Assembly: GCF_040256645.1 (NCBI RefSeq)
Contig: NZ_CP158281.1
Coordinates: 3,410,001-3,474,000, forward strand
Direction of reading: 5' to 3'
Origin: Brevibacterium sp. CBA3109
GTDB taxonomy: Bacteria > Actinomycetota > Actinomycetes > Actinomycetales > Brevibacteriaceae
DNA length: 64,000 bases
This document shows positions 52,765 through 61,376 of this stretch, piece after piece (the first letter of the stretch is position 1; each line of letters opens with the position of its first letter). The position numbers and the translations under genes were made by a program. A model generated the notes under the pieces. It saw only the letters and a program-made list of their open reading frames with translations. It had not been told where the DNA came from and ran no database searches.

Positions 52765-54586
52765 CGAGGCTGATGGGCCCGGAGGGAACAGCGGAGCACA
52801 CGAGCACCTCATGGGCGGTGATTCGCGCGGCAGGCTCGACCGGGTAGATGACCGACCCTGCGGCCAAGGACACGGCGCAGGTTCCGCACGAGCCGCCACG
52901 GCAGGAGTTGTCGGCCTGCAATCCGCGGGCCTCCAGAGCCTCGAGCAGGGTTCCCTGCTGCGGCTCCCAGAGGAAGCTGGTCCCCGAATCCTCCAGGGTC
53001 ACCTCGGCAGGCGGGCACTGGGCGATGGTCTCGTCGACATGTCCGGTGTTCGGGGAGGCGAAGATCTCCTGATGCACAGCCGGGACTCCCGCCTCAGCGC
53101 TGGCGTCGAGCACCGCGCGGGTGAAGTCGGCGGGTCCGCAGATCATGACGTTGTCGCAGTCTCTCAGCCAGTCGACGAGCTCGGCGTGGCCTGGTCTGCC
53201 CTGGCTCGCGGTGTCATGGTGGTGGGCTTCGACCGGAATCTGCCGAGACTGGGCACGCTTCTGCAGGCGATCCCAGAGGCAGGCCGTCCGGTGGTCTCGG
53301 TCGACGTGGAAGAGCTTGACCTTCTCCGTGCCAGACGACTCGGCCCCGCGCATCAGTCCGAGGCTCGGCGTGATGCCGATGCCGGCGGTGACCAGCGCGG
53401 TCGTGCCGCCGAAGACGCGGTCGGCGGTCATGGTCCCGTGCGGCCCGGAGGCGAGGATGACCTGCCCGGCCGCGAGTTCGGCGACTGCCCGAGAGCCCTT
53501 GCCCTGGGTACGCACCGCGATCGAAACGATGTCATCGGACACGTCCGTGATCGTATAGGTTCGCCAGAATGGTTCGCTCAGCTCGAGGTGGACGCGCAGA
53601 TTGGTGCCGGGTTCGTCGAATTCACGGATCCAACCCTGATCATCGCGCAGGGAGACTTCGACGATATCGTTGCAGATCTGCTGGCTGCCAAGCACCGTCA
53701 TGTAGCGCGGGGTCCGCGCAGTCTTGACGAGTTCGCGTGGGGCCTCGCCTTCGATCTCGATCCGATCACCCGTGCTGACCAGTCCGGATTCGAGGATTCG
53801 GCCGTAGATGCCGCAGTGCAGGTGTCCGCAGGCCGACACCAGGACCCGGGGGACGTTGACGTCGACCTCGGTGGTGGCAGGGTTGACCGTGGTCGCCGGG
53901 CAGCGTTCGATCGCCTGGGTGATGGCCAGGCGCACCCCGCCGAGGCGGACGATCTTGCCGATGAGTGCGAACTCTTCGAAGGGGGCGAGTCCGTCGACGA
54001 GCACATTGCCGCGGAAGCGCAGTGGGTCGAGTTCGGTTTCGCTCGGCGCCAGGGCCGCCTGCCCGTCGGCGGTCTGGGAGATCGCCGAGACCGTGGCCGG
54101 GTTGATGATCGAGACACCTGCGGCCCGCGAGTCGAACATTCCCTGGTCCGCGACACTCAGTGCGCGTGGGAAGTCACCCTGCGGTGGTATGCGTGCAGAG
54201 AGGAAATCTGCCGAGGCGGCCCGCGTGTCCCGGTCATGCGTGTGGAATGTCGTGGACTCCCCCGTCGGGGACGTCAGGGTCACGGTCGCCGGCGAATCGG
54301 TCATGGTCACCACCGAGGATTCATCCGCCTCGACCTCGGGTGCGAACTGGGCGGCCGCTTCCTCAAGGTCGATGGCCACCTGCCATTTCTGCAGGTCGGT
54401 GTTGTTCTTGAGCACAGTGAAGGCGGAGTATTTGTGCCAACTGTCAGCGGGGACGTCGAGGCTGCCGTTGGTGAACGCAGCGATGCGGTCGCCGCGGATG
54501 CCTCGGTCGGTGCGCACATCCGCCTCGGTGATCTCTTCGGCAGGGAATCCCTTGACGGGGAATCGGAACAGTCTGGCAATGCGCAT
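52757..54586 (-). CDS. MOSC-FAD/NAD reductase-2Fe2S ferredoxin fusion (mARC/YcbX-like, self-sufficient)
   Basis: A 609-residue single polypeptide with three modules. Residues 1-275: MOSC domain with RFRGNVLVDG (about 190-200) and AIERCPATT with Cys229, the position that ligates molybdenum in mARC and YcbX. Residues 285-515: ferredoxin-NADP reductase-like domain (LRVHLELSEPFWRTYTITDV; GITPSLGLMRGAESSG; MICGPADFTRAVLDA). Residues 525-609: plant-type 2Fe-2S domain with Cys562, 567, 570 and 597 (NSCRGGSCGTCAV...VLVCS). Expected role: reduce N-hydroxylated substrates at the molybdenum cofactor using its own NAD(P)H electron chain. Human mARC and E. coli YcbX need separate partners. Divergent from csoR. 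Confidence 0.88.
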   Translation of the reverse strand: MRIARLFRFPVKGFPAEEITEADVRTDRGIRGDRIAAFTNGSLDVPADSWHKYSAFTVLKNNTDLQKWQVAIDLEEAAAQFAPEVEADESSVVTMTDSPATVTLTSPTGESTTFHTHDRDTRAASADFLSARIPPQGDFPRALSVADQGMFDSRAAGVSIINPATVSAISQTADGQAALAPSETELDPLRFRGNVLVDGLAPFEEFALIGKIVRLGGVRLAITQAIERCPATTVNPATTEVDVNVPRVLVSACGHLHCGIYGRILESGLVSTGDRIEIEGEAPRELVKTARTPRYMTVLGSQQICNDIVEVSLRDDQGWIREFDEPGTNLRVHLELSEPFWRTYTITDVSDDIVSIAVRTQGKGSRAVAELAAGQVILASGPHGTMTADRVFGGTTALVTAGIGITPSLGLMRGAESSGTEKVKLFHVDRDHRTACLWDRLQKRAQSRQIPVEAHHHDTASQGRPGHAELVDWLRDCDNVMICGPADFTRAVLDASAEAGVPAVHQEIFASPNTGHVDETIAQCPPAEVTLEDSGTSFLWEPQQGTLLEALEARGLQADNSCRGGSCGTCAVSLAAGSVIYPVEPAARITAHEVLVCSAVPSGPISLGL

Positions 54587-54666
54587 GATTCAATTGTAGG
54601 AGCTTGGCGCCATCGGGTGCCCACGGTGAGACCAATCGCACAATCACCGGCAATGCATGCCCCTTC

Positions 54667-54695
54667 TTGACCAGTACCCTACAGGGGTATAGAGT
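54667..54695 (+). promoter_or_regulatory. csoR promoter with CsoR operator between -35 and -10
   Basis: TTGACC (54667-54672), a 17-bp spacer and TAGAGT (54690-54695) form a good promoter; six nt (ATCGTC) separate it from the ATG at 54702, so the message is probably leaderless. The spacer contains TACCC-TACAG-GGGTA (54675-54689), a palindrome of the G/C-rich CsoR-box type. Binding there would block RNA polymerase until copper enters CsoR. Confidence 0.8.
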
Positions 54696-54701
54696 ATCGT
54701 C

Positions 54702-54995
54702 ATGACTGAGCAACATGGATACACCCCGCAGAAAGACGCCCTTGCGAAGCGGATGAAACGGATCGAAGGTCAGGTCCGTGGGATCGGAAAGATGATCGAT
54801 GACGACAAGTACTGCATCGACATCCTGACCCAGGTGTCCGCAGCAACGGCCGCGCTGCACGCGGTCTCCATCAACCTCCTCGAAGAGCACATCGCTCATT
54901 GCGTGGTCGACGCCGCATCCTCAGGGGATGATGACGCCGCCCGCAAGAAGATCGAAGAGGCTTCAGCCGCTATTTCCCGGCTCATCAAGAGCTGA
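54702..54995 (+). CDS. csoR: Copper-sensing transcriptional repressor CsoR
   Basis: A 97-residue all-helical repressor. Start ALAKRMKRIEGQVRGIGKMI (about 14-33) with KYCIDILTQVSAATAALHAV. The copper ligands Cys38, His63 and Cys67 (EEHIAHC) are all present, fitting CsoR and not the formaldehyde repressor FrmR or nickel RcnR types. It should repress the copZ-copA operon and itself, binding the palindrome in its promoter, and release DNA on Cu(I) binding. Fifty-five bp separate it from copZ. Confidence 0.92.
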   Translation: MTEQHGYTPQKDALAKRMKRIEGQVRGIGKMIDDDKYCIDILTQVSAATAALHAVSINLLEEHIAHCVVDAASSGDDDAARKKIEEASAAISRLIKS

Positions 54996-55050
54996 GGGCA
55001 CATCATCGGCGAACCTGCCGGTGCTGACGCGCGAAGACAGGAGACACATC

Positions 55051-55263
55051 ATGATGACCACCACCATCAACGTCACCGGAATGACCTGCGGCCACTGCGT
55101 GGGCGCCGTGAAGGAAGAGCTCGGGGCTCTGCCCGGAATCACCGAGGTCACCGTCGAGCTCAACGCCGGCGGGGATTCCCCCGTGACCATCACCTCCGAA
55201 GAGGTCCTCGACGATGCCGCGATCAGCGCCGCCGTCGATGAAGCCGGCTATGAGGTGAACTGA
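55051..55263 (+). CDS. copZ: Copper chaperone CopZ
   Basis: A 70-residue HMA domain: [20 protein letters not shown] with the metal-binding CGHC (about 12-15). It carries Cu(I) to CopA. ATG at 55051 has AGGAG seven nt upstream; the wider frame (to 54928) is a shadow of csoR. Its stop overlaps the copA start as TGATG. Confidence 0.94.
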   Translation: MMTTTINVTGMTCGHCVGAVKEELGALPGITEVTVELNAGGDSPVTITSEEVLDDAAISAAVDEAGYEVN

Positions 55264-57509
55264 TGTCACGCGAGGTTGATCTCGACATCACGGGAATGAC
55301 CTGCGCATCGTGCTCTGCGCGCATCGAAAAGAAGCTGACACGCTTGGACGGAGTCAGCGCGGAGGTCAATCTTCCGCTCAATTCCGCCCATGTGGTCGTC
55401 GACTCTGAACTCTCCGACGCGGACCTGACTGCCGCCGTGGAGAAGGCCGGTTACGGTGCCACGGTCACAACCGCCTCGGCGAGCGGACCTGAGATCGTCG
55501 ACTACGACCCCAGGCATCTGCGGCCGCGGTTCATCGGATCCCTGATTCTTGCCGTGCCGATCGTGGCCGTTTCCATGGTCATGGGCTGGCACTTCACTGG
55601 CTGGCAGTGGATCGTCGCGATCCTCGCACTGCCCGTGGTGACCTGGGGTGCGTGGCCGTTCCACTCGGCAGCATTCAAGGCCGCACGGGGCCGGTCCACG
55701 ACCATGGACACCCTGGTCAGCGTCGGAATCATCGTCGCCAGCCTCTACTCCTACATCACCTTGGGCCGGGCTGTCGGCGACGGCTACGGCTGGCAGATCC
55801 CCGAGGACTATCATGTGTGGTTCGAGGCCGCTGCCGCGATCACGGTGTTCCTGCTCATCGGCAGACTCACCGAGGACCGAGCGAAGAGCCGGGCCACCGC
55901 CGCACTCAAGGCACTGCTCGGACTGGGCGCGAAGTCCGCGAGCGTGCTGCGCGAACGCACCGACGACTCGCCGACCTCGGACGCCGACGCTGCGCACTCC
56001 AGCACCGATCATCGGGTGGAGGTCCAGGTCCCGATCGACGAGCTCACCGTCGGCGATGTCTTCATCGTTCGACCGGGCGAGAAGATCGCCACCGACGGCG
56101 AGGTGATCTCCGGTCACTCCGCGATCGACGAAGCGATGCTCACCGGCGAATCCGTGCCGGTCGAGGTCGGACTCGGCGACTCGGTCACCGGCGCCACGAT
56201 CAACGCCTCGGGCGTGCTCGAGGTCCGAGCCACCCGAGTCGGGGCCGATACGACTCTGGCCGCCATGGCTGATCTGGTCAGCCGCGCGCAGACGGGCAAA
56301 CCGGCTGTGGCGCGACTGGCCGACCGGATCTCGGCGGTGTTCGTGCCGACCATCTTCGCGATCAGTGCTCTCACACTCCTGGCCTGGGGACTGATCACCG
56401 GGGACTGGGCGATGGGCCTGCACGCCGCACTCACGGTCCTCATCATCGCCTGCCCCTGTGCGCTAGGCCTGGCCACGCCGACGGCTCTGGCCGTCTCGTC
56501 CGGACGCGGTTCCCAACTGGGTATCCTCGTGTCCGGACCCGAGGCGCTCGAGTCGACACGTTCGATCGACACCGTCGTCCTCGACAAGACGGGCACCCTG
56601 ACCACTGGTGTCATGTCCTTGCAGAGGACGCAGCTGGGTGACGAGGACTTTGCGGTTCTGGCTCGTTTGGAGTCGCAGAGCGAACACCCCGTGGCCCGCG
56701 CGATCGTCGAGGCTTCGATTGCGACGATGGACAAAGTCGCCGAGGCGCCCGGCAGCAGCAGCGCCACCATCGACCGCTCGGGTATCGATGGCTTCGATAA
56801 CATTCCCGGTGGCGGCCTGCGGGCCACGATCGATGGCGCCGAGGTGCTCGCCGGTCGCCCGGATCTGCTCCGGGAGAGCGGGATCGACGTCTCGTTCCCG
56901 GCCGAGGATGTGCCCACCGGTGCCACGATCGTCGCCCTGGCCATCGACTCGCAGTTCCGTGGCTTGACCTTCGTCTCCGACGAGATCAAAACCGGTGCCG
57001 CCGAGGCAATCGACGAACTGCACGCGCTGGGCATCAGCACCGTCCTCCTCACCGGGGACAATGCCCCAGCCGCCGAGGTGGTCGCGGGCAAGCTGGGCAT
57101 CACCGAGATCCGTGCCGACGTCCGCCCCGAAGGCAAGGTCGCAGTGATCAATGAGCTGCAGGCTCAAGGGCAGGCCGTGGCCATGGTCGGTGACGGCATC
57201 AACGATGCCGCTGCCCTGGCCGGTGCCGATCTGGGCATCGCGATGGGATCGGGCACCGATGCGGCGATGGCGGCCTCCGACATCACCATGGTGCGTTCGG
57301 ATCCGCGTCAGATCCCGCAGGCGATCCGCCTGTCCCGGAAGACTCTGGGACTGATCAAGGGCAACCTGTTCTGGGCCTTCGCCTACAACACGGCGGCCGT
57401 CCCGATCGCCGCGTTCGGTCTGCTCAGCCCGATGATCGCCGGCGCCGCGATGGCGTTCTCCTCAGTGTTCGTCGTCCTCAACAGCTTGCGCCTGCTGCGG
57501 TTCAAGTAG
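55263..57509 (+). CDS. copA: Copper-exporting P1B-type ATPase
   Basis: A 748-residue transporter. HMA domain with [14 protein letters not shown] (Cys14, Cys17), eight membrane helices, TGES in the actuator domain ([10 protein letters not shown]), the CPC metal site in [18 protein letters not shown] (about 397), phosphorylation motif DKTGT (Asp441), SEHPVARAI (the SEHP/HP motif) and [10 protein letters not shown] (about 643). Expels Cu(I) from the cytoplasm. No second HMA or His-rich tail. Translationally coupled to copZ. Convergent with the acyl-CoA synthetase, whose stop lies six bp away. Confidence 0.96.
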   Translation: MSREVDLDITGMTCASCSARIEKKLTRLDGVSAEVNLPLNSAHVVVDSELSDADLTAAVEKAGYGATVTTASASGPEIVDYDPRHLRPRFIGSLILAVPIVAVSMVMGWHFTGWQWIVAILALPVVTWGAWPFHSAAFKAARGRSTTMDTLVSVGIIVASLYSYITLGRAVGDGYGWQIPEDYHVWFEAAAAITVFLLIGRLTEDRAKSRATAALKALLGLGAKSASVLRERTDDSPTSDADAAHSSTDHRVEVQVPIDELTVGDVFIVRPGEKIATDGEVISGHSAIDEAMLTGESVPVEVGLGDSVTGATINASGVLEVRATRVGADTTLAAMADLVSRAQTGKPAVARLADRISAVFVPTIFAISALTLLAWGLITGDWAMGLHAALTVLIIACPCALGLATPTALAVSSGRGSQLGILVSGPEALESTRSIDTVVLDKTGTLTTGVMSLQRTQLGDEDFAVLARLESQSEHPVARAIVEASIATMDKVAEAPGSSSATIDRSGIDGFDNIPGGGLRATIDGAEVLAGRPDLLRESGIDVSFPAEDVPTGATIVALAIDSQFRGLTFVSDEIKTGAAEAIDELHALGISTVLLTGDNAPAAEVVAGKLGITEIRADVRPEGKVAVINELQAQGQAVAMVGDGINDAAALAGADLGIAMGSGTDAAMAASDITMVRSDPRQIPQAIRLSRKTLGLIKGNLFWAFAYNTAAVPIAAFGLLSPMIAGAAMAFSSVFVVLNSLRLLRFK

Positions 57510-57515
57510 AGCGCC

Positions 57516-59162
57516 TCAGCCCTGTATACGTGACTGCCGGTCGCCCCATTCCTGGCTCCGGAGTTCGAACTTCTGGATCTTGCCGGTCGAGGTCTTGGGC
57601 AGAGCCGCGACGACCTCGACCTCGCGCGGGGCCTTGTACTTCGCGATCTGAGTGCGCACATGGTCGATGACCTCAGCCTCGGTGACCGGCTGGCCCTCAC
57701 GCACGATGATGAATGCCTTCGGCCGTTCGCCCCATTTGTCGTCGGGCACGCCGATGACGGCGACTTCGAGGACTGCCGGGTGCGAGGAGATCGCCTGTTC
57801 GATCTCGACGGTCGAGATGTTCTCTCCGCCGGAGACGATGATGTCCTTCGAACGATCGCGCAGTTCGATGTAGCCGTCCTCATGCATCACGCCGAGGTCA
57901 CCGGAGTGGAACCAGCCGCCCCGGAAGGCCTCCTCGGTGGCTTTCACATCTCGGAAATAGCCCTTCATCACGTTGTTTCCGCGCATGACGATCTCTCCGA
58001 TCGTCGCGCCATCGGCCGGAACGTCGACGAGCTCGCCCCCTGAATCGAGGGTGACGATGCGGGCCTGATCGGCCTGGACCATGCCGACTCCCTGCCGTGC
58101 GCGGAGTCTGGCTCGGGACTTGTCATCGAGGCCAGCCCACGAATCCTGCCACTGGCACACGGCGTACGGGCCGTAGGTCTCCGTGAGTCCGTACACGTGC
58201 ACGATCTCGAAGTTCAGCGCCTCCAACTGCCAGATGAGGGTCGGACTCGGCGCGGCGCCCGCCATCGTCGCGGTCACTGCCCGATCGAGAGAGTGTGCCT
58301 GTTCGGCGTTGATGACTGTGCTCATCACGGTCGGGGCACCGTTGAGGTGCGTGACTGCGTGACGATCGATGAGATCCCAGATCACCTCACCGCGGACTTC
58401 CCGCAGGCACACCTGGGCGCCGCCGGCAGCGGCCAGCGCCCAGCCCGTGCACCAGCCGTTGCAGTGGAACATGGGCAGCGTCCACAGGTACACGCTGTTG
58501 CCGTCGTGTTCGGAGTGGATGACCTCGCCGAGAGCGTTGAGATAGGCGCCCCGGTGCGTATACATCACACCCTTGGGCCGTCCTGTCGTGCCTGAGGTGT
58601 AGTTGATCGACAACGTCGCTCGCTCGTCCTCGACGCGCCAGGTGAACTCCTCAGCATCGTCCTTCGCACCAGCCAGGAACTCGTCCAGGCTGGTCACGGC
58701 GGGTGAGGACGAATTCGGGCGAACCACCTCGGCGGAGGTTTCGATCGTTGTGTCCTCGACGTCGACGATGGCCTCGACCGTGTCGAGGTCATCGATCACC
58801 GGCGAGACGCTGGGCCACAGCTGCGTGTCCACCACAAGCAGCTTCGCCTGGCTGTGGTTGCAGATGTAGCGAACCTCCTCGGGAGCCAGCCGGGTGTTGA
58901 TCGGCACCAGCACAGCCCCGGCCAGCGGCACCGCAAAGGCGGCCATGAGCGCCTCGGGGAGGTTCGGCATAAGGTAGGCGACTCGATCGCCTGGCTCGAT
59001 GCCCGCCGTGCGCAGAGCATGCGCGCGAGTCTCCACAGCCGCGGCGAATTCCCGGTAGGTCATCTCCTGGTCGTTGTAGACCACGGCGCGCTTGTCGGGA
59101 AAGACTTCCGCAGAGCGGCGCAGAAAGGACAGCGGCGTAAGTTCTGTGTTCCACGTCTCCAT
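57516..59162 (-). CDS. Acyl-CoA synthetase (AMP-forming)
   Basis: A 548-residue ligase of the ANL superfamily: P-loop SINYTSGTTGRPKGVMYTHR (about 178-197), Y/GTTE-like VYGLTETYGPYAVCQW (about 304-319), the hinge GWFHSGDLGVMHEDGYIELRDR in outline, and the catalytic Lys in PKTSTGKIQKFELRSQ. It activates a carboxylic acid via an acyl-adenylate to the CoA thioester. Resembles AlkK-type medium-chain ligases, but substrate cannot be read. Convergent with copA. Confidence 0.9.
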   Translation of the reverse strand: METWNTELTPLSFLRRSAEVFPDKRAVVYNDQEMTYREFAAAVETRAHALRTAGIEPGDRVAYLMPNLPEALMAAFAVPLAGAVLVPINTRLAPEEVRYICNHSQAKLLVVDTQLWPSVSPVIDDLDTVEAIVDVEDTTIETSAEVVRPNSSSPAVTSLDEFLAGAKDDAEEFTWRVEDERATLSINYTSGTTGRPKGVMYTHRGAYLNALGEVIHSEHDGNSVYLWTLPMFHCNGWCTGWALAAAGGAQVCLREVRGEVIWDLIDRHAVTHLNGAPTVMSTVINAEQAHSLDRAVTATMAGAAPSPTLIWQLEALNFEIVHVYGLTETYGPYAVCQWQDSWAGLDDKSRARLRARQGVGMVQADQARIVTLDSGGELVDVPADGATIGEIVMRGNNVMKGYFRDVKATEEAFRGGWFHSGDLGVMHEDGYIELRDRSKDIIVSGGENISTVEIEQAISSHPAVLEVAVIGVPDDKWGERPKAFIIVREGQPVTEAEVIDHVRTQIAKYKAPREVEVVAALPKTSTGKIQKFELRSQEWGDRQSRIQG

Positions 59163-59200
59163 GGGGAAACCCTACGTCACCGGGGTGAGCCTCAGCTGAC

Positions 59201-59288
59201 GATCCTCACCTGAGGATCACTCAACTCACCTGAGGACCGTGTAAGGCTCACTTGAGGATCGGATAGGGCTCACTTGAGGATCGGATAG
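59201..59288. repeat. Degenerating 20-22-bp tandem repeat over a stop codon
   Basis: Four units share CTCAC-N-TGAGGA: two are identical over 22 bp (59245-59266 and 59267-59288), preceded by degraded ones near 59223 and 59205. The most downstream coordinate copy contains the stop of the 87-residue gene (59272-59270). Each unit carries a CTCA-NN-TGAG palindrome. Confidence 0.85.
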
Positions 59289-59533
59289 GACTGATCGTCA
59301 TTCTGGGTGTCATTGCGCATCACCCAATTGAGAATGCAGGCGAAGGCGCTGACCAGGACTAACGCGGCACCGGCATAGACGAAAGCGAATCCGAAAGCCG
59401 TCGAATCCTGCCAGGCGCGGGTGACGATGATCGACAGGATCAGAACTGCGACGCCGCAGACGAGCCCCACTTTGAGCGCATCCTTGTAGGACACGGTGCT
59501 GGTAGACCTTTTCTCAGACTTCGATGCTGCCAT
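59270..59533 (-). CDS. Small two-helix membrane protein
   Basis: An 87-residue protein: a hydrophilic N-terminus rich in Lys and Ser, helix 1 ALKVGLVCGVAVLILSIIV (about 19-37), helix 2 AFVYAGAALVLVSAFACIL (about 50-68) and a short charged tail ending SYPILK. No recognised domain. Stop codon lies inside a tandem repeat. Divergent from the lipoprotein-regulator-kinase operon. Confidence 0.75.
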   Translation of the reverse strand: MAASKSEKRSTSTVSYKDALKVGLVCGVAVLILSIIVTRAWQDSTAFGFAFVYAGAALVLVSAFACILNWVMRNDTQNDDQSYPILK

Positions 59534-59642
59534 ACCCCCAGCGTACCGACCTCAGCTGAGAAACGGTGCACCGAGGTCGACCGGCGGCCCGGAGGCGATG
59601 TGAGGAATCGGGCGCGTCTGACTCGCCAGAATCGGGACGCGG

Positions 59643-60356
59643 GTGGACTACCCGGGCAGAACACGCAAAAATGTCTACGTGCCCACCCCCATTCGGCGCC
59701 CCTCCGATGAGGTGTCGCGCGCGCTCAGCTCGAGCCAGTTCCTCCCCGGTCAGAAGTCGCGCCCGCGCACAGCCAGCAGAACAGCGATCGCAATCGTCCT
59801 TGCGACGATCACGCTGGTGGGCATGACCGCGTGCGGCCCGGACAGGGGATTGCGGGTGGAACCGGAACGTGAGACATCTCCCACTCAGTTCAAACCTGCG
59901 AATTCGGACTCGGGGCCACCCGATGAACCCTTCTCGCTCAAGGAGATCCGCAAGGCCATTGTGGACGCCTCGGGAATCGCGGTGACGGGGAAGGCAACGG
60001 AGTCTGCGCGAGTCATCGCCGACTGCAGGGAATGCCTCAAATTCTCGACACCCTTCCTCAGCGACGATAGGAAGTTCCAACTGGTCACCGTGGCCAACCC
60101 GCAGCAGAAGAGCGAGATCGTTGCGGGCGCCGTCATCAGTGAGAAGGATGGTGAACCACGCCTTGAACTGATCGCCACCGGCAACCAGCTCAAACTCAGC
60201 CCAGGTAAGAATGGGACACTGGTGGTGCAGGAGGCGATGTATGCCGACGGCGACGAGGCCTGCTGCCCTTCGGGCTGGTCGGTGCAGGTGTTCCGCCTGC
60301 ATAAAGGTAGATTTGAACCGGGTCAACGCTTCACGCGGCTAAATGGAGAAACGTAA
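59643..60356 (+). CDS. Lipoprotein, first gene of a CseABC-like operon
   Basis: Up to 237 residues. The signal part contains ASRTAIAIVLATITLVGMTACG with the lipobox GMTAC (Cys about 64). The mature part has two Cys pairs (DCREC; ACC) and strand-rich segments; I recognise no domain. The start is uncertain: GTG at 59643, 59679 or 59712 are possible and none has a clear RBS; the last gives a 23-residue n-region. Stop and next start overlap as TAATG. A lipoprotein gene directly before a regulator-kinase pair recalls cseA-cseB-cseC of Streptomyces; sequence similarity was not tested. Confidence 0.7.
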   Translation: MDYPGRTRKNVYVPTPIRRPSDEVSRALSSSQFLPGQKSRPRTASRTAIAIVLATITLVGMTACGPDRGLRVEPERETSPTQFKPANSDSGPPDEPFSLKEIRKAIVDASGIAVTGKATESARVIADCRECLKFSTPFLSDDRKFQLVTVANPQQKSEIVAGAVISEKDGEPRLELIATGNQLKLSPGKNGTLVVQEAMYADGDEACCPSGWSVQVFRLHKGRFEPGQRFTRLNGET

Positions 60357-61372
60357 TGCATATTGTTCTGGTTGAGGATGACGAGGTCATCCGGGAGACG
60401 ACCCAGATCGGCCTGGAACGGTTCGATTACACGGTGTCGGCATTCGCCGACGGTCGCGAGGGGTACGAGTTCGTCGCTGCACATGGTGCCGACGTTCTGC
60501 TTCTCGACCTCATGCTGCCCACCATGAACGGCGCATCGATCTGCCGGGCCGTGCGTGAGCGATCCACCATTCCCATCATCATCATCTCCGCACGCTCGGA
60601 TGCGATCGACATCGTCCAGGCACTCGAAGCCGGAGCCGACGACTACCTCACCAAGCCCTTCGACATGCAGGTGCTCAATGCCCGCATCCGTGCCGTCGTC
60701 CGCCGCTTCATCACCACCGGCACCGACAGACTCGGCTACTCCCCGACCACCGAGCTGGACGAGGAGCACGAAACCGTGATCGGTCCCGGCGGCATGATCA
60801 CCGGGGACGGCATCCCCGAGGTGCTCGGCGCCAGCCCCGGCATGGACACCCGCGAACGTCTCAAGGCCCAACTCGAGTCCGACGACACTTTCCTGGGAGC
60901 GGGCGGAAAATTCACCTCGGCGGACATGAACGACGGCGGGGACGAGCAGATGATCGGCGGCGATGTCACCGTTCCTCCCCGCCCGGACGGCTCACCGGTC
61001 ATGCAGTCGGGCTCCAATCAGGGCGGCTATACGGGCGCGGGCGAGAACCACAGCGGCAGCGTCGACTCCGACAGCGAGCTCGGTCCGTTCCGGACGCGGC
61101 TGGGTTCGCTGGTCCTCGACACCGGTCGCCTGACCGTGGAGATCGACGGCGAGGAAGTCCACCTCACCCCCACCGAGCTGCGCGTCCTCCTGCTCCTGAC
61201 CGAGCAGCCCGAGCACGTCTACTCCCGCGAGAAGATCGCCTTCACCGTCTGGGGCTACGAATGGGCCGGCGACTCCCGTGTCGTTGACGTCCACATCCAG
61301 CGCCTGCGGAAGAAGATCGGCGCCAACATGATCGAGACCGTCCGCGGATTCGGGTACCGCTTCGCGGGCTGA
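60356..61372 (+). CDS. OmpR-type response regulator with a long inter-domain linker
   Basis: A 338-residue regulator, about 100 longer than the usual 230. Receiver 1-120: HIVLVEDDEVIRETTQIGLE, phosphoacceptor in LLLDLMLP (about Asp51), and DYLTKPFD (Lys about 100). The winged helix occupies about 245-338 (LVLDTGRLTVEIDGEEVHLT; GDSRVVDVHIQRLRKKIG). Between them lie about 120 residues of Gly/Asp/Glu/Ser-rich, low-complexity sequence (ITGDGIPEVLGASPGMD; GGKFTSADMNDGGDEQMIGG). Such an insertion is rare in this family and may be flexible or carry a second signal. Overlaps the lipoprotein stop; four bp before the kinase. Confidence 0.85.
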   Translation: MHIVLVEDDEVIRETTQIGLERFDYTVSAFADGREGYEFVAAHGADVLLLDLMLPTMNGASICRAVRERSTIPIIIISARSDAIDIVQALEAGADDYLTKPFDMQVLNARIRAVVRRFITTGTDRLGYSPTTELDEEHETVIGPGGMITGDGIPEVLGASPGMDTRERLKAQLESDDTFLGAGGKFTSADMNDGGDEQMIGGDVTVPPRPDGSPVMQSGSNQGGYTGAGENHSGSVDSDSELGPFRTRLGSLVLDTGRLTVEIDGEEVHLTPTELRVLLLLTEQPEHVYSREKIAFTVWGYEWAGDSRVVDVHIQRLRKKIGANMIETVRGFGYRFAG

Positions 61373-61376
61373 TCGC

